From: Forficula auricularia | Lineage: Eukaryota; Arthropoda; Insecta; Dermaptera; Forficulidae | Assembly: GCA_024734495.1 (NCBI GenBank) | Contig: JALMQS010000154.1 | Span: 62,001 to 126,000 of the forward strand | DNA length: 64,000 nucleotides | Direction: 5' to 3' | Shown here: in pieces, positions 34,916 to 45,955 of the stretch | Numbering within the stretch: the first letter of the stretch is position 1 | How the letters are laid out: each line of letters starts with the position of its first letter | The notes under the pieces: model-generated | The model's input: only the letters and a program-made list of their open reading frames with translations | Database searches by the model: none | What the model was told of the DNA's origin: nothing | Translations under genes and position numbers: made by a program

Positions 34916-35351
34916 AGCGCATATGTTAATTAAATGCATCTGTTTTCTCAGAAATTATTCTCATAAACTTGGTTAATTATAACTACTATAAACCACCCAT
35001 TTAATTGAATTGCAAAGATAGTAAAATTTCCTCTCTGTTTCACGTAAATTGTTATAAGGTTTACATTTTAATACATAGGTAGGTATATTATATACTTTAT
35101 GAGCAGGTATATATTTCTTATAAGTTAGAGAGTGATTTGAAATGTTTTCTTTGTCTGGAGAGGGGCGGCATAAGAAAAAACTCTTCAGGCATAAACTAGA
35201 TGTGTATTAAAATTCAATTATCATTTTAATTTTTTTTCTCATTTTGATTTGTTAATAGGTATATACTTACTAGACATTAACGCTCTAAATAATTACAAAA
35301 ACTTGTTTAAATAAAAGAATATTAGATCAGAGATGGATTATTTTTAATTAA

Positions 35352-35588
35352 ATGTTAGAAGGGTTGTTTTTTACCCCCAAGGGAATTGAACCTGAATGCC
35401 AAAAATTAACAATCTGGTCCAAATGGTTACCCTGTGAGGTAAACGATAAATATTTCACACACAGATTTAATGCGTTTACATAGATATATGTAGAAATGTA
35501 GATGGGTTCACCTTACAAGGTAGCTAGTTGACCCGCATTGCTAATCTTGGATTTCCGAGAAGGTAAAAACAACCCTTCTGACATATAA
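35352..35588. repeat. Palindrome-ended element with tRNA-like B box
   Basis: Ends AGAAGGGTTGTTTTTTACCC and the complement GGTAAAAACAACCCTTCT, with TGTYA just outside. On the minus strand GGCATTCAGGTTCAATTCC resembles the arm of 13880-14048, so the two are related. The middle holds AT-rich filler without ORF. Confidence 0.7.
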
Positions 35589-36318
35589 CCATAAAATAAT
35601 GTATTCCCTCTCGAATCTAATAGATGACAACCTCTTGTGATTTTCTTAGAAAATTCAAAATCTATTTCTATCGCCAACTTGAACTCTTAGGATAGATTAT
35701 TATTTATATTTAATTATTATAAAATATTTTTACTTTCACATACCATATATATTCTCTATATCTTGTAATGTTATAGGATATAATGTGAAGTATTGCGATC
35801 GCCTGCCGGGGTCCTGACAATTTGAGAGCTGAAAAAATTAATTTCACTTTGGGACTTATAGTTAGAAGGAATCGATGCCCTTAATAGTTTGAAACCGGAT
35901 TTAGAACATATAACCAGATATTGTGGCCTCTAAAGGCCAAAAAGGGCCAACAAAAATCCATTGGTCCATGTGTCCGTATGTATGTAGGTACGTATTATTT
36001 TTATCTTTGTATGCGGGTCATGTTTGTAAAATATTATTTAGCAGAATAAGGTTAATTTTTTTAATTTATTGCGCTTAAAATGACTGTGTGAGAGGGTCCC
36101 AAAGTGGCTATTTTTATTTACGTGATTTCTGTTGACGTTCAGAAATGTCTAAACTTAAAATTATAAAAAAAATTCCAGAAATTTACTTATTTTCTTCATG
36201 GCAACAAAAAAACGAACGAATTTGATATCTCAAATATTTTGGAAGATAAAGGTAGCCCGATTCGTACTTAGCTTATTTATTTTTTCTTGATTTGAGTGTG
36301 GAAAAAATAACAAGTAGG
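35589..36318. other. AT-rich non-coding stretch
   Basis: No gene was recognised; the GGCCTCTAAAGGCC and GTATGTATGTAGG segments near 35932-35995 faintly recall the 16262 repeat family. Confidence 0.4.
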
Positions 36319-36758
36319 TTTATAACAGGATTAGTAGGGAATTGGATAAAATTAAAAACACCGAGTTTTATTAAATGGGCCAGGCGTTTCGTCAATTTAT
36401 TTTGACTTCCTCAGTGGCTCATTTTATCACTCTTTGTCAAAAAACAATTTCACTATAAGAAAAAACATCAATAATCTTTCGTTAATATATTGATATTTAA
36501 TTTTTATTTCACACATTTTATCTCTGCATAAAAACGACGACAAATTTTAATTGTTTCCAAGATTGTTGATTACTGTGAAACAAGAATATGTTAAAGAAAG
36601 ATTAATGATGTTTTGTCTTATAGTGAAATTGTTTTTGACAAAGAGTGATAAAATGAGCCACTGAGGAAGTCAAAATAAATTGACGAAACGTCTGGCCCAT
36701 TTAATAAAAACTCGGTGTTTTTAATTTTATCCAATTCCCTACTAATCCTGTTATAAAT
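36319..36758. repeat. Palindrome (about 165 bp arms) with a hammerhead-like motif in each arm
   Basis: Outer ends TTTATAACAGGATTAGTAGG and complement; arms run to AAACATCAATAATCTTTC and its mirror. Motifs at 36383-36414 (minus) and 36661-36692 (plus): CTGAGGA-A-GTCAA-aataaa-TTGAC-GAAACG. The two arms are very similar, so this copy is relatively young. Confidence 0.85.
36661..36692 (+). other. Hammerhead-like motif (best-conserved type, plus strand)
   Basis: CTGAGGA keeps the CUGANGA core, then one extra A, a perfect 5-bp GTCAA/TTGAC stem, GAAAC and GTCTGGCCC, with GAGCCA before it. The mirrored copy is at 36383-36414 on the minus strand. Confidence 0.6.
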
Positions 36759-38209
36759 TTACTATGGATACAAATGATGAAACAATAAGTAGGTATTTTT
36801 AAATCATCAAGTGACTTCCGACTTTAAGGGGATTCGTGACTGTTTATCATTTTTATAAGAAAATTCTCAAATTTTTACCACCGAATTATTGATGTATTAC
36901 TAATTTATTCCCGAAATTTGAATTTGATCGTCTGTCCCATTACCGAGAAATGAATTATTGAAAATTGTCCATTTTAATATGGAAGTAAATGGACCGAGAT
37001 TTTAAAAGGACTATAACTTCTATACAAATTATACCATTTTCAACAAATTTATACAGATCATTAATTCAACTTTTATGAATCGAATGATACATTTTTCAAT
37101 AGATTTGACAGTCTAGTTAATTAGTTATTCATAAATATAAAAATAAAAGGTTATTTGCAGCTAACAGAATATAACAAAAGCGCTAGTGTAGAATTCCAAT
37201 TCTATTTCTTGAAATCGTTTTTGTGTTAAATACATGTTTTTATAATGAGAAAAAATTTATCTCAATATTATTTTTATTAGTATTATCAAAAAAGATTTTT
37301 ATTCGAAATTAACCTCATTATTAACAATTTTTTTATTAAAACTTTATTAATTTCCATGATAATGTCACTCTGCAGAAATACAAAAGATTTTTTCGAAGAT
37401 CAACCAGATAGATAAGCTGTCCCGAACTTAATACAAAATGTACTATTTGATTCTAATTTCCAACCCCAAAATTAATATTTTGATAAATAATAAAAATTTC
37501 GAATTCTCCGTTTGTTTCTGTTGAGAGAAACAGAGTGAGGAGAAAAATATGTTTATTTATTCCTTTACCAAGAAGATATAATAATATTAATTCAGCTCCG
37601 ACAAATGATTAAACACGATTTCAGAATCTCAAAGACAAGAAACGAAATTTGCTATTAAATATGAAATCACCCAGGTAGGTCCTGACTCTCCTGACTATCA
37701 GATTAGAAAGTACCTTGAGACTGCGACTCAAACAAATAAATAAATAAAAATTACAAACATTAAATTGATTAATTTCCATGATAAACTGTATGACACTTTG
37801 TGCTTATAATTTTCATTTTTTTCATTTCTAATTCATTAAAATTTCCTTTCAACTTGATAAATTATTCAATTACACAGCTTAAGTTTTATTTATATATTTT
37901 TTTTTGCTAGATAAACCCGATTCTATCGCCATTGGGTACGATTAAGGAGCTTTTAGTTAGGTATAATTTTAATATAGGAGAGAATATAGAATTCTATTAA
38001 AATTTGTGATTTTTTTTAACCTTTTGGTTAGATTTAATTATTCGTAATTAATGTTTTTACTACCAAATAGCTTTAATTAACTCTCTTAAGTCTCACCTAA
38101 TCACGGCGGCGCCTTTTACATTCTGATTTGTTCTTTTGGGATCTTTGAGATGAGGAAATTTTTAGGGGGAGAATATTGTGCATTTTAATTAAATTTATGT
38201 TTATACTTG
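36759..38209. other. AT-rich non-coding stretch
   Basis: No gene or repeat recognised. Confidence 0.45.
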
Positions 38210-38720
38210 ATCCATAGCGAAGCATAGGTAAAGTATTGAAATTGGTCTCGCGCAAAGGTCAACTTCAAAAAGTCAGGGGAAAAGACTACGGAACTCCTGG
38301 TCTCAGTCAAAGTTACAATTGTAGTTTTCATTCAAGTTGAATTGTACGCCCTTACTGTTTTGCGAAAAATTACATGGGGTCTCATCCAGAGCCCGAAAAG
38401 AGCAATTTTTTCATTTAGTCCATGGGTTTGTATGTATGTATGTATGTTTGTTTCTATTCCTTTTTTATATTATATTTTCTTCGCCGTTCAACCGATTGAA
38501 ATGAAATTTAAAAGATACCATAACTTTAACAAATTGAAGCGCTGATTAGTTTTTGGTACATTTCGGGCTACAAACATAAGCACCCACTTTATTTCAGTAC
38601 ATTTTTAGTTTTTATTAAATATCTTGAAAATGCCTTAAACAATATTGATCAAAATTTTTTTTCTTTAAGTACCTTGAGGACCTCAAAAAAGGTTGTATAA
38701 AATAAACTTTCAGTAAAATT
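38210..38720. repeat. Interspersed repeat related to 16262-16740
   Basis: GCGAAGCATAGGTAAAGTA, AAGACTACGGAACTCC, GCGAAAAATTACATGGGGTC, a (GTAT)n tract and TTTTGGTACATTTCGG follow the same order as the copy in the pogo-like element. Confidence 0.7.
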
Positions 38721-39164
38721 ACATTCTCAAGTGTTTTATTCTGCAGTAAGCAAGTACTTTTTTTAAATTCTTTAAGGTCGATTTAATATAACCCATTGTA
38801 TAACTTCTCTTTGGAAAATGCTAAATTTGAGGAATTTTTTATAAATAATGATAACAGCTGCGTTGTTATCAGATCAGTTAACTTTGCTGAAGTTTTGGAA
38901 GAACTGACTGAAAAATAAAAAATAACAATTGCTTCTCATTCAATACCTACTTTAGGAATAACCATTCTATGTTGCATTTTTGACGTTTCGATTATTACTG
39001 GTAACAATTGCTGAAGACAGAGGAGTCGACTTAAAATAAAAAAGTTCTAATTCTTTTAATCTGATTAATAATAAAGGAATGGACATACCTATTCATAGTT
39101 CAAATGACTATGATTAAATAAATTTGAAGGAATTTTTTTATTCAGAGAGAGAAAAAGGTAGAAA

Positions 39165-39345
39165 TTTTAATTGAGAAGTGATGGAAGGCAGCTCAATGAT
39201 AGTAGGAAATTCTCTCGAATAAAATAGATTTATTGGACAGTCATTCTTTTCTCACTAAAAAACCAACGTTTCGGAGGATTTTCCCTCCTTCTTCAGGGTT
39301 GAAAAAGAGTCATTGAGGGAAAAATACAAGATGCAAGATACTTCT
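39165..39345 (-). repeat. One-armed relative of the 18139 palindrome with a well-formed hammerhead-like motif
   Basis: GATGGAAGGCAGCTCAATGA matches the left arm of 18139. The minus-strand motif 39265-39296 reads CTGAAGA-A-GGAGG-gaaaat-CCTCC-GAAACGTT. Immediately outside, AACC and GGTT can pair, giving a closed minimal structure. Confidence 0.7.
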
Positions 39346-39521
39346 CCATCACTCGCAGTAGTACTCGAAATTTGTCCTTTCTCAACAGAGTCATTAATAT
39401 AATTTTTAAAGATTTGATTTTTCCCCCTTAACTATATGTGAGTTTATTATTATTTTTTCTAAATGTTGTTTGAGTTTGAAAAGATTAGAATTTTTCCAAA
39501 ATACTACTAATAAACTAACCC

Positions 39522-39620
39522 TACATTGTTTCAAACTATATAGTAACTATATTGTCCCTATATAGATTTTGAGGATCTATATAGGCACTGTATAGTTATT
39601 ATATAGTTTGAAACATTGTG
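39522..39620. repeat. Hairpin (about 45 bp arms)
   Basis: ACATTGTTTCAAACTATATA and the following TAACTATA..TATATAG are mirrored up to 39620 around TTTTGAG. No ORF. Confidence 0.75.
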
Positions 39621-39627
39621 CTACTAG

Positions 39628-41187
39628 GAAAATAATTAACTAACTATTTAAAATAAGAATTTACGAAGACAGACAAATATATACGGTAAAACCTTGAAAT
39701 AATTAAATAAATATACATTTACTTATATATATGTATTTTGAAAATAATATTTTTGGCCTAATCATAAGTAAATCATTAATTCACGATAGGTTTAATTTTT
39801 TACAAACTTTACCGTACAGAGTATGGTCAAGTATTGTAATCGAGCAAAGATTTTAGTGTTTTTTTGTATGGTAAAAAAACAAAACAAAACAGTAACAATC
39901 AAGGATAAATGAGGAGGATAAATAAATATTCTAGGTATTTTTTATAAGTTTAGAATAATCTTATAAATTTAGGCTATATGAAATAGCACGTATAAGGACG
40001 TGGGAATTTTAAAATTTTTTTAAATAATTAATGAAAATTTAGGGATCCATTTTTAGTTAGTTACTCATCATAGTCAGGAGGAGATTTCATTTAGGTGTCA
40101 ACATAAAGAGGGAAAAATGAGTAAGTCCAAAACAAAATGACCGCTTTCTAGAAATTTAACTAATCGTTCCCCGGGTGGTCAAATTTTGTACCTAGTTGAT
40201 CACTGTAACTGGATCTACTGTACCTATATCTAAACTTTTAATCAATCATTTCCGCTTATTAATCGAACTAGATTATATATACAAAATATTTTCTTTCATT
40301 TTTATTTAACCTATCATTAATAAAATTAAAAAATTATCAAAGAATTCGCAGTAAATTTCCAATTTTCTTACTTTTTATATAATAGTCTTAATTATTACAA
40401 TAATAATTTGATAAATACATAGATGCCTGTATAAAATAAAGATTTGATTGAGAATAAAAATATTTATTAAAAAAAATCTTGGAATTTTAATTGAGTGGTT
40501 CGAGTTTTGTAAAACAAAAAAAAAAGCGGTTTTCATAAAAATATTTTTTATTCTGATACCTTTACTTAATAATCATTTAATATATCTAAAACATTCGTGA
40601 TATGACCATTAATTTATTAACTGAGAAACGATGACGAAATCTCGGATTTCTTGAAGGTAAAATGAATAAAGTATTTTATTAGAGAAAAAATCCAGATTAA
40701 TCAGTTTTTTTCTCATGTTGTATTCTACTTCAATCAATTTAGTAGAGAAAATAGGATTGGAAACGTAAAACGGAAAGATAAACGAGTTGTTTAATTACGA
40801 TCAGGATTCTCCGCGTAACAACATCCGCCAGGTTGGTTTCCTGGTAGAAGAACTACCTGTCTATTTTTATATTAATTCTATTCAGAGGTTGGAATCTTAA
40901 CCCTACTTCTACAATTCCCGAATCCTATAACCAGGGACGCGCCGTCCGTCCATACGAGCAAGGTCTCGCGGTCGTTCAGTTTGTTTGTAGAAAATATAAA
41001 GGCACCAATCAGTATTTCGCACGACGGCGCAAAAGGGACTTGGCGAGTCTCTGCCTACAACCTTCGATCTTTCAAGAGATAGATCTACTAAGTTAACTTA
41101 TTAACTTCATCTAAGATACTATAATACAACTACTAAAAAAATTACGCCAACATTAAATTGACAGTGATTTAAAATTGCAGTGGGTTG
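39628..41187. other. Non-coding stretch with a GC-rich island
   Basis: No gene recognised. 40810-41080 is of balanced composition (CAGGGACGCGCCGTCC, GACGGCGCAAAAGGGAC) and unique in the window; it could be a decayed LTR or regulatory DNA. 39815-39870 is a scrap of the TIR element family (TATTGTAATCGAGCA). Confidence 0.35.
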
Positions 41188-41345
41188 ATAGAGATATCAG
41201 CCAAAGTAGGATGCACCACCAATAAAACTCTCAGAATAAGACGCTTTGGCCTAAATTTTATTGGGCCATCCTCAATTATTGGGAATTATACATATATTAC
41301 AATACACACAAGTGATCGAACATATATGCAATTTTATGCAATATT
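41188..41345 (-). repeat. Dispersed repeat carrying a decayed hammerhead-like motif, copy 2
   Basis: Same order as 23170-23335: ATATCAGCCAAAGTAGGATG, AATAAAACTCTCAGAATA, motif, TTGGGAATTATACATA, AAGTGATCGAACA. The motif (minus 41243-41275) has lost the first C and the GAAAC. Confidence 0.65.
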
Positions 41346-41447
41346 ACTCAAATTAAAAAAATATTTGTGATCAGTCTTTTTAAACTTCTGGGATTTATAT
41401 ATAGAAATACGAAAAATTTTAAAATTTCCAACTGCCTAAAAATACTT

Positions 41448-42240
41448 TTTAACCGACTTCAAAAAAGGAGGAGGTTCTCTATTCGACTGAATTTTTTTTT
41501 TTTTTTTTTTTTTGTGCCTATGTTACCTCATATCTCCGCCAATTGTCAACCGATTTTGAAAAAAAATTGCATTGGGTCCAGTCTAGCTTCCGATTGGTCC
41601 CATTTTTTTCGTTTTTTTTTCATAGGTATTAGACCTTTTTTATTAGGTTTGTTTATACCTAACCTCTTTGTTTATGAACCGATTTCGATGGTTCTTTTTT
41701 TATCCGAAAGGGGGTGTCTTAGGGATGGTGTCATATTAATTTGGTCAAGTTCTGATGATATGATCACTATTAATAACATCACTAAAAAGAGAAAAATAAA
41801 AATAATTTTTAAGAAAAAAATAAAAACCGACTTCAAAAATTAAATGCAACAAATAAAATACACTAAAAGGTATAAAATAATTATTATCTTATTTAGTTAC
41901 AACTAAACGACGAAATATTAACATGAAATTACTTTTTGAAGTTGGTGCCAAACATATACCTTTTATGAATCGCACTCGACGGATCTTACTTAGTACGTTT
42001 GGCGGGTACGCTCGCTTATAGGTATAGTTTGTTTGGTACCGACTTCAAAAAGTAATTTCATGTTAATATTTCGTCTTTTAGTTGTAACTAAATAAGATAA
42101 TAATTATTTTATACCTTTTAGTGTATTTTATTTGTTGCATTTAATTTTTTGAAGTCGGTTTTTATTTTTTTCTTAAAAATTATATTTGTTGCATTTAATT
42201 TTTTGAAGTCGGTTTTTATTTTTTTCTTAAAAATTATTTT
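41448..42240 (+). repeat. ACCGACTTC-bounded repeat, copy 2 (full length)
   Basis: AACCGACTTCAAAAAAGGAG, a 20-nt T run, TCATATCTCCGCCAATTGTC, GAACCGATTTCGATGGTTCT, GGTGTCTTAGGGATGGTGTC, the inner palindrome (41920-42065), then GAAGTCGGTTTTTATTTTTT. The last roughly 50 bp are tandemly duplicated (42132-42240). The 158-codon ORF over its left part is not a gene. Confidence 0.85.
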
Positions 42241-42241
42241 T

Positions 42242-42608
42242 ATCAACTCCATAGTAAGAAGCAACCTGGAATATTGCAGTTTAATTTGGTCATCGCATGT
42301 CCCACATCAAATTGACCAAATTGAAAGAGTGCAAAATAAATTTTTTAAAATTATTTCATATAAATTCTCATCAACTAATAACTCTCTTACATCATTTAAC
42401 TATCCCCCTTCTAGACTCTTAAGAACCGAACTATATATCCAAAGTTTATCATCCCGTAGACTACAAAATGAATTGATATTCCTTCGTAAACTGTTGGATG
42501 GTCTGATTGATTGTTGTGAAATTCTCCATTATATCAATTTTAAAGTGCCTCAGCATTACAGTCGCTCTGTCGAATCCTTTTTTATCCCCATATGTAATAG
42601 TAATTACT
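42242..42608 (+). pseudogene. Jockey-type LINE reverse-transcriptase C-terminal fragment with poly(A)
   Basis: Directly after the repeat boundary a frame of about 120 codons reads NSIVRSNLEYCSLIWSSHVP, IDQIERVQNKFFKIISYKF, LYIQSLSSRRLQNELIFLRK, LLDGLIDCCEILHYINFKVP and YSRSVESFF, ending before an A-rich run of about 18 (42609-42626). LEYCS.IW, IE.VQ.KF, RR, L.KLL.G.ID and F.VP are the ordered landmarks of insect Jockey/R1 ORF2 ends. The frame is intact but 5'-truncated, typical of a LINE insertion into the repeat's T-rich tail. Confidence 0.85.
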
Positions 42609-42977
42609 AAAAAAAAAAAAAAAAAAACAGGACTAAATAGAGTCATGCTTGAGGAAACTCCTCACAATTAGATTTCTTTTTATGTAGTGTGAGGGATATC
42701 AAAAGATATTGTTGACACTACGATTAAACTTTGTATAAAATTGTATATGTAAATTTTCGTATAAAAGTGTAAATTGTACCTAGTATAACTCCCCCATATC
42801 GAATAAAGTAAAATATGCAAAAATATGCAGAATAAAATTTAACCCACAGTGTCCTAGATGCATGATTCGGATCGATAATTGATCTCCTGGGTCGCATGTG
42901 GCTGCAAACAAAATATGAAATTGCATAGGAATCCGGACTCTATTTATCAGTAATGAAGCTGTTGTTGTGATTAATTT

Positions 42978-43305
42978 GATTAAAATTCGAATTTTTAGGG
43001 ATATCACACATAATTAATTATAATTATTTATTGAACAAGACAAATAATACAATACAACTACGGCGTTTCGATCGACTTAATCTGCAGTATGAGCACCAGC
43101 TCAGATTTGAGGTTAACTGAGATCGGACCGACACGTAGCCATCTCGGTTAACCTAAAATCGGAGCATGTGCCCATATACTTGAAAACGATGACAGAATAA
43201 GTCGATCGAAACGTGCTAGTTCTATTTTATTATTTGTTCTTGTTCAATAAATAATTATATTTAATTATGTGTGATTTCACTAAAAATTCAAATTTTAATT
43301 GTGAT
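42978..43305. repeat. Palindrome with decayed hammerhead-like motifs in both arms
   Basis: Outer GATTAAAATTCGAATTTTTA and ATATCACACATAATTA are mirrored to 43305. Inner GTCGATCGAAACG (plus 43201-43213) and its mirror at 43062-43075 are the motif remnants; the CTGANGA half is degraded. The spacer contains another inverted pair (GAGGTTAACTGAGATC / TCTCGGTTAACC). Confidence 0.8.
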
Positions 43306-44254
43306 AATCTTATTCTTTTGAGTAACGTTTGTTTATTTTATTAGTCTCACGAGAGAGAAAAGGAACTACATAAGTTTTCTTTAAAATATCATGCAATAAA
43401 AAATAGTTGATTCACGGAGAATACCCACCATTTGCGGTTTCTTTCATACCTTCTCTTCACTGTTACCCTCTCGATCGATGAATAAATTAAAAAAAAAAAA
43501 AACTTGAAGCATCGTCTATGGTCACGTTCTTCTCAGTTCTGCGCGTGTTGCTTGTTCCGCTTTGCAATAATGTTGCACCCGGAGTAAAATTATTACGTCT
43601 CACTTGGTAGTTGACTTTATTGTGCCAAATGGCATTATATAATGACAGTAAGAACATAGATATCCCTAGGAGAGGGTAGTCGAGTGTACATTCGACAGAG
43701 AAAAAAGTAGACCTCGATAATTCATAATCGATACTGCAGATCAGACAAAGTAGCGAAACGCCGATAAATCCATGACCAAGGAAACGAGTTTTGTTCTTTC
43801 TCTGTCGCTCCCAGGCTGCTGTCGATTCACTATTTCAATCCGTTCTAATAAGGGAAACGAGATTAAAACCAATATAGGTATATATATATAGTGCAGACAA
43901 GGATCAGAAATAGTTGCAATGATTTGTTTAGAGCAAATCTGTTTTAATCAAATGCATTGAATAATGCATTAGAGATCTTGAATAAAGAAAAACAAATAAG
44001 TTGGAGCCATAAGTGGAATAAGTCCATGTTTTGGGATCGTTCTTCGAGAGCTTAGATTTATTATACTAAGGTCATTTGTTCCAATTCATAATATTATGCT
44101 TTAGAATGGTATTTTATTTTTCAATATGTAATGCAGAGATGAAAAATAGTTAGTTTAGAAATTTTATCTACCATTCATGCATGAATCGAAATATTTGTAC
44201 AAAGGCTGAAGAAGTCTCAATCTTTTGTTTAATTGGAAGGATTTTATTTTGCTG
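43306..44254. other. Non-coding stretch with a non-repetitive island
   Basis: 43520-43850 is unique and balanced in composition (TGCACCCGGAGTAAAATTAT; AGTCGAGTGTACATTCGAC, a small inverted repeat). No ORF recognised; a regulatory role is possible. Confidence 0.35.
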
Positions 44255-44331
44255 AGAGTAGTAAAGTTGTTGATTCGTAAAGAAAAATCAATGAGGATGT
44301 CCTCCTTGATTCATATAAACATATATATCAG
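44255..44331 (+). repeat. GAGGTTGTCCTC repeat family member joined to a hAT-like element
   Basis: TTTTGCTGAGAGTAGTAAAG, GATTCGTAAAGAAAAATCAA, GAGGATGTCCTCCTTGATTC, then ATATATCAGTGGCGG. Junction identical in layout to 26480. Confidence 0.65.
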
Positions 44332-45117
44332 TGGCGGTTGGTGAATTTTCAACCAGGGGATGCTGTCCAAAAAATTACTCCTCATTTTTTGAAATTTTAT
44401 TTTAAATTCGTTCTTTTTTGCAAATTTCATTAAATACGGAATCATTTTCGTTATTTTTCAAATTTAACATTAGATTTTTTAAAAATATATTTTGGAACCT
44501 TCGCCCCAAACGGATACTGGCTTGTGTGAGTGAGGGTAGGAGTCAAAAATTAAATCTTGTGACATAAACTCCACAGTTCTTGAGAGGAAATTGACCATCT
44601 ACCACAATGAATCAGTCTTTCTTATAAGAAAATCTTAAATTTCTCCTAATTTTATTGATATAAAAGCAAGCTATGACTTTCCTATAGCTGTCTTAGTTAT
44701 TTCGGATCTTATATATTGAGAATTCTTAGAAATTGATTCTTCCAAAGATTCTTGAATCATCTTTATTTTGTATTATTACTATTTTAATCGTTTCTCAGCG
44801 ACATGAATTTTTATTCGACTAAACTCGTCTGGGTTTGTCTTTGACATGCTTGAACTGGAATATATACCAGGCAGGGACTTGAAACCTTCTATCGGCACCC
44901 TTTTCGGAAAAATCATTCATTTTAATTGCCCCTTGAAACTATGTGACAATTTTATTTCATTTCAAGTATCAATATACTTTTCAAAACAAAAATGTTTGAA
45001 ATAACGAATAATAATTTGAAAATTTAAAGATCCTCCTGAAATTTTGAAGTCGATATTTATGAAATACTCTAAATCTTTGAAATTTTAGGGATGCGCCGCA
45101 TCCACAGCATCTATGGA
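44332..45117 (+). repeat. hAT-like element remnant (CAGTGGCGGTTGGTGA head)
   Basis: It starts CAGTGGCGGTTGGTGAATTT and CAACCAGGGGATGCTGTCC; near the right end GGGATGCGCCGCATCC and ACAGCATCTATGG may be the opposite terminus. About 790 bp, no transposase frame. Confidence 0.5.
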
Positions 45118-45199
45118 TAACCCGATTGGATGTATTTAATTTGTTGTGTTATTATAATAAGATAGTCACTCAACAAATATGTAAAGATATTTCTTCTTT

Positions 45200-45955
45200 T
45201 TAACCGACTTCAAAAAAGGAGGAGGTTCTCTATTCGATTGAATTTTTTTTTTTTTTTTTTTTTTTTGTGCCTATGTTACCTCATATCTCCGCCAATTGTC
45301 AACCGATTTTGTAAATTTTTTTTGCATTGGGTCCAGTCTAGCTTCCGATTGGTCCCATTTTTTTCGATTTTTTTTCATAGGTATTAGACCTTTTTTATTA
45401 GGTTTGTTTAGGTTTGTTTAGACCTAACCTCTTTGTTTATGAACCGATTTCGATGGTTCTTTTTTTATCCGAAAGGGGGTGTCTTAGGGATGGTGTCATA
45501 TTAATTTGGTCAAGTTCTGATGATATAATCACTATTAATAACATCACTAAAAAGAGAAAAATAAAAATTTTTAAGAAAAAAATAAAAACCGACTTCAAAA
45601 AATTAAGTGCAACAAATATAAAAATACACTAAAAGGTATAAAATAATTATTATCTTATTTAGTTACAACTAAACGACGAAATATTAACACGAAATTACTT
45701 TTTGAAGTTGGTGCCAAACATATACCTTTTATGAATCGCACTCGACGGATCTTACTTACGTTTGGCGGGTACGCTCGCTTATAGGTATAGTTTGTTTGGC
45801 ACCGACTTTAAAAAGTAATTTCGTGTTAATATTTCGTCGTTTAGTTGTAACTAAATAAGATAATAATTATTTTATACCTTTTAGTGTATTTTTATATTTG
45901 TTGCACTTAATTTTTTGAAGTCGGTTTTTATTTTTTTCTTAAAAATTTTTTGGTT
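45200..45955 (+). repeat. ACCGACTTC-bounded repeat, copy 3
   Basis: Near-identical to copy 2 over most of its length, without the tandem 3' duplication and with a small GGTTTGTTTA duplication (45402-45421). The inner palindrome is 45682-45835. Confidence 0.85.

Larger units (their letters stand above)
33000..35330. mobile_element. Composite inverted-repeat element (2.3 kb) with nested contents
   Basis: Arms at about 33030-33330 and 34990-35310 are diverged inverted copies (TAATGTCGAGTAAGTATCTA vs TATACTTACTAGACATTA; TTTTAATACACATCTAGTTT vs AACTAGATGTGTATTAAAAT). A second inner pair is TTAAGGAGGTCCTTTTGC at 33358 and its complement at 34552. Between them lie a hammerhead-motif palindrome, a zinc-finger fragment and a tRNA 3' half. 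No transposase was found, so whether this is one mobile unit is inference. Confidence 0.55.

Noticed and set aside
33000..35330. A functional zinc-finger gene at 34 kb
   Set aside because: Cys-to-Ser change, in-frame stop and abrupt loss of homology after FVCD show it is broken.
38980..39020. GACGTTTCGATTATTACTGG as another hammerhead-like site
   Set aside because: The GAAACGTC half is present on the minus strand but the CTGANGA half and stem are not convincing.
41367..41843. 158-codon ORF
   Set aside because: Translation of the ACCGACTTC repeat including a poly-T (poly-Phe) run; the same segment recurs at 45414.
43734..43764. CTGCAGATCAGACAAAG then GCGAAACGCC as a hammerhead-like site
   Set aside because: No stem pairs and no flanking palindrome; it sits in a unique island.
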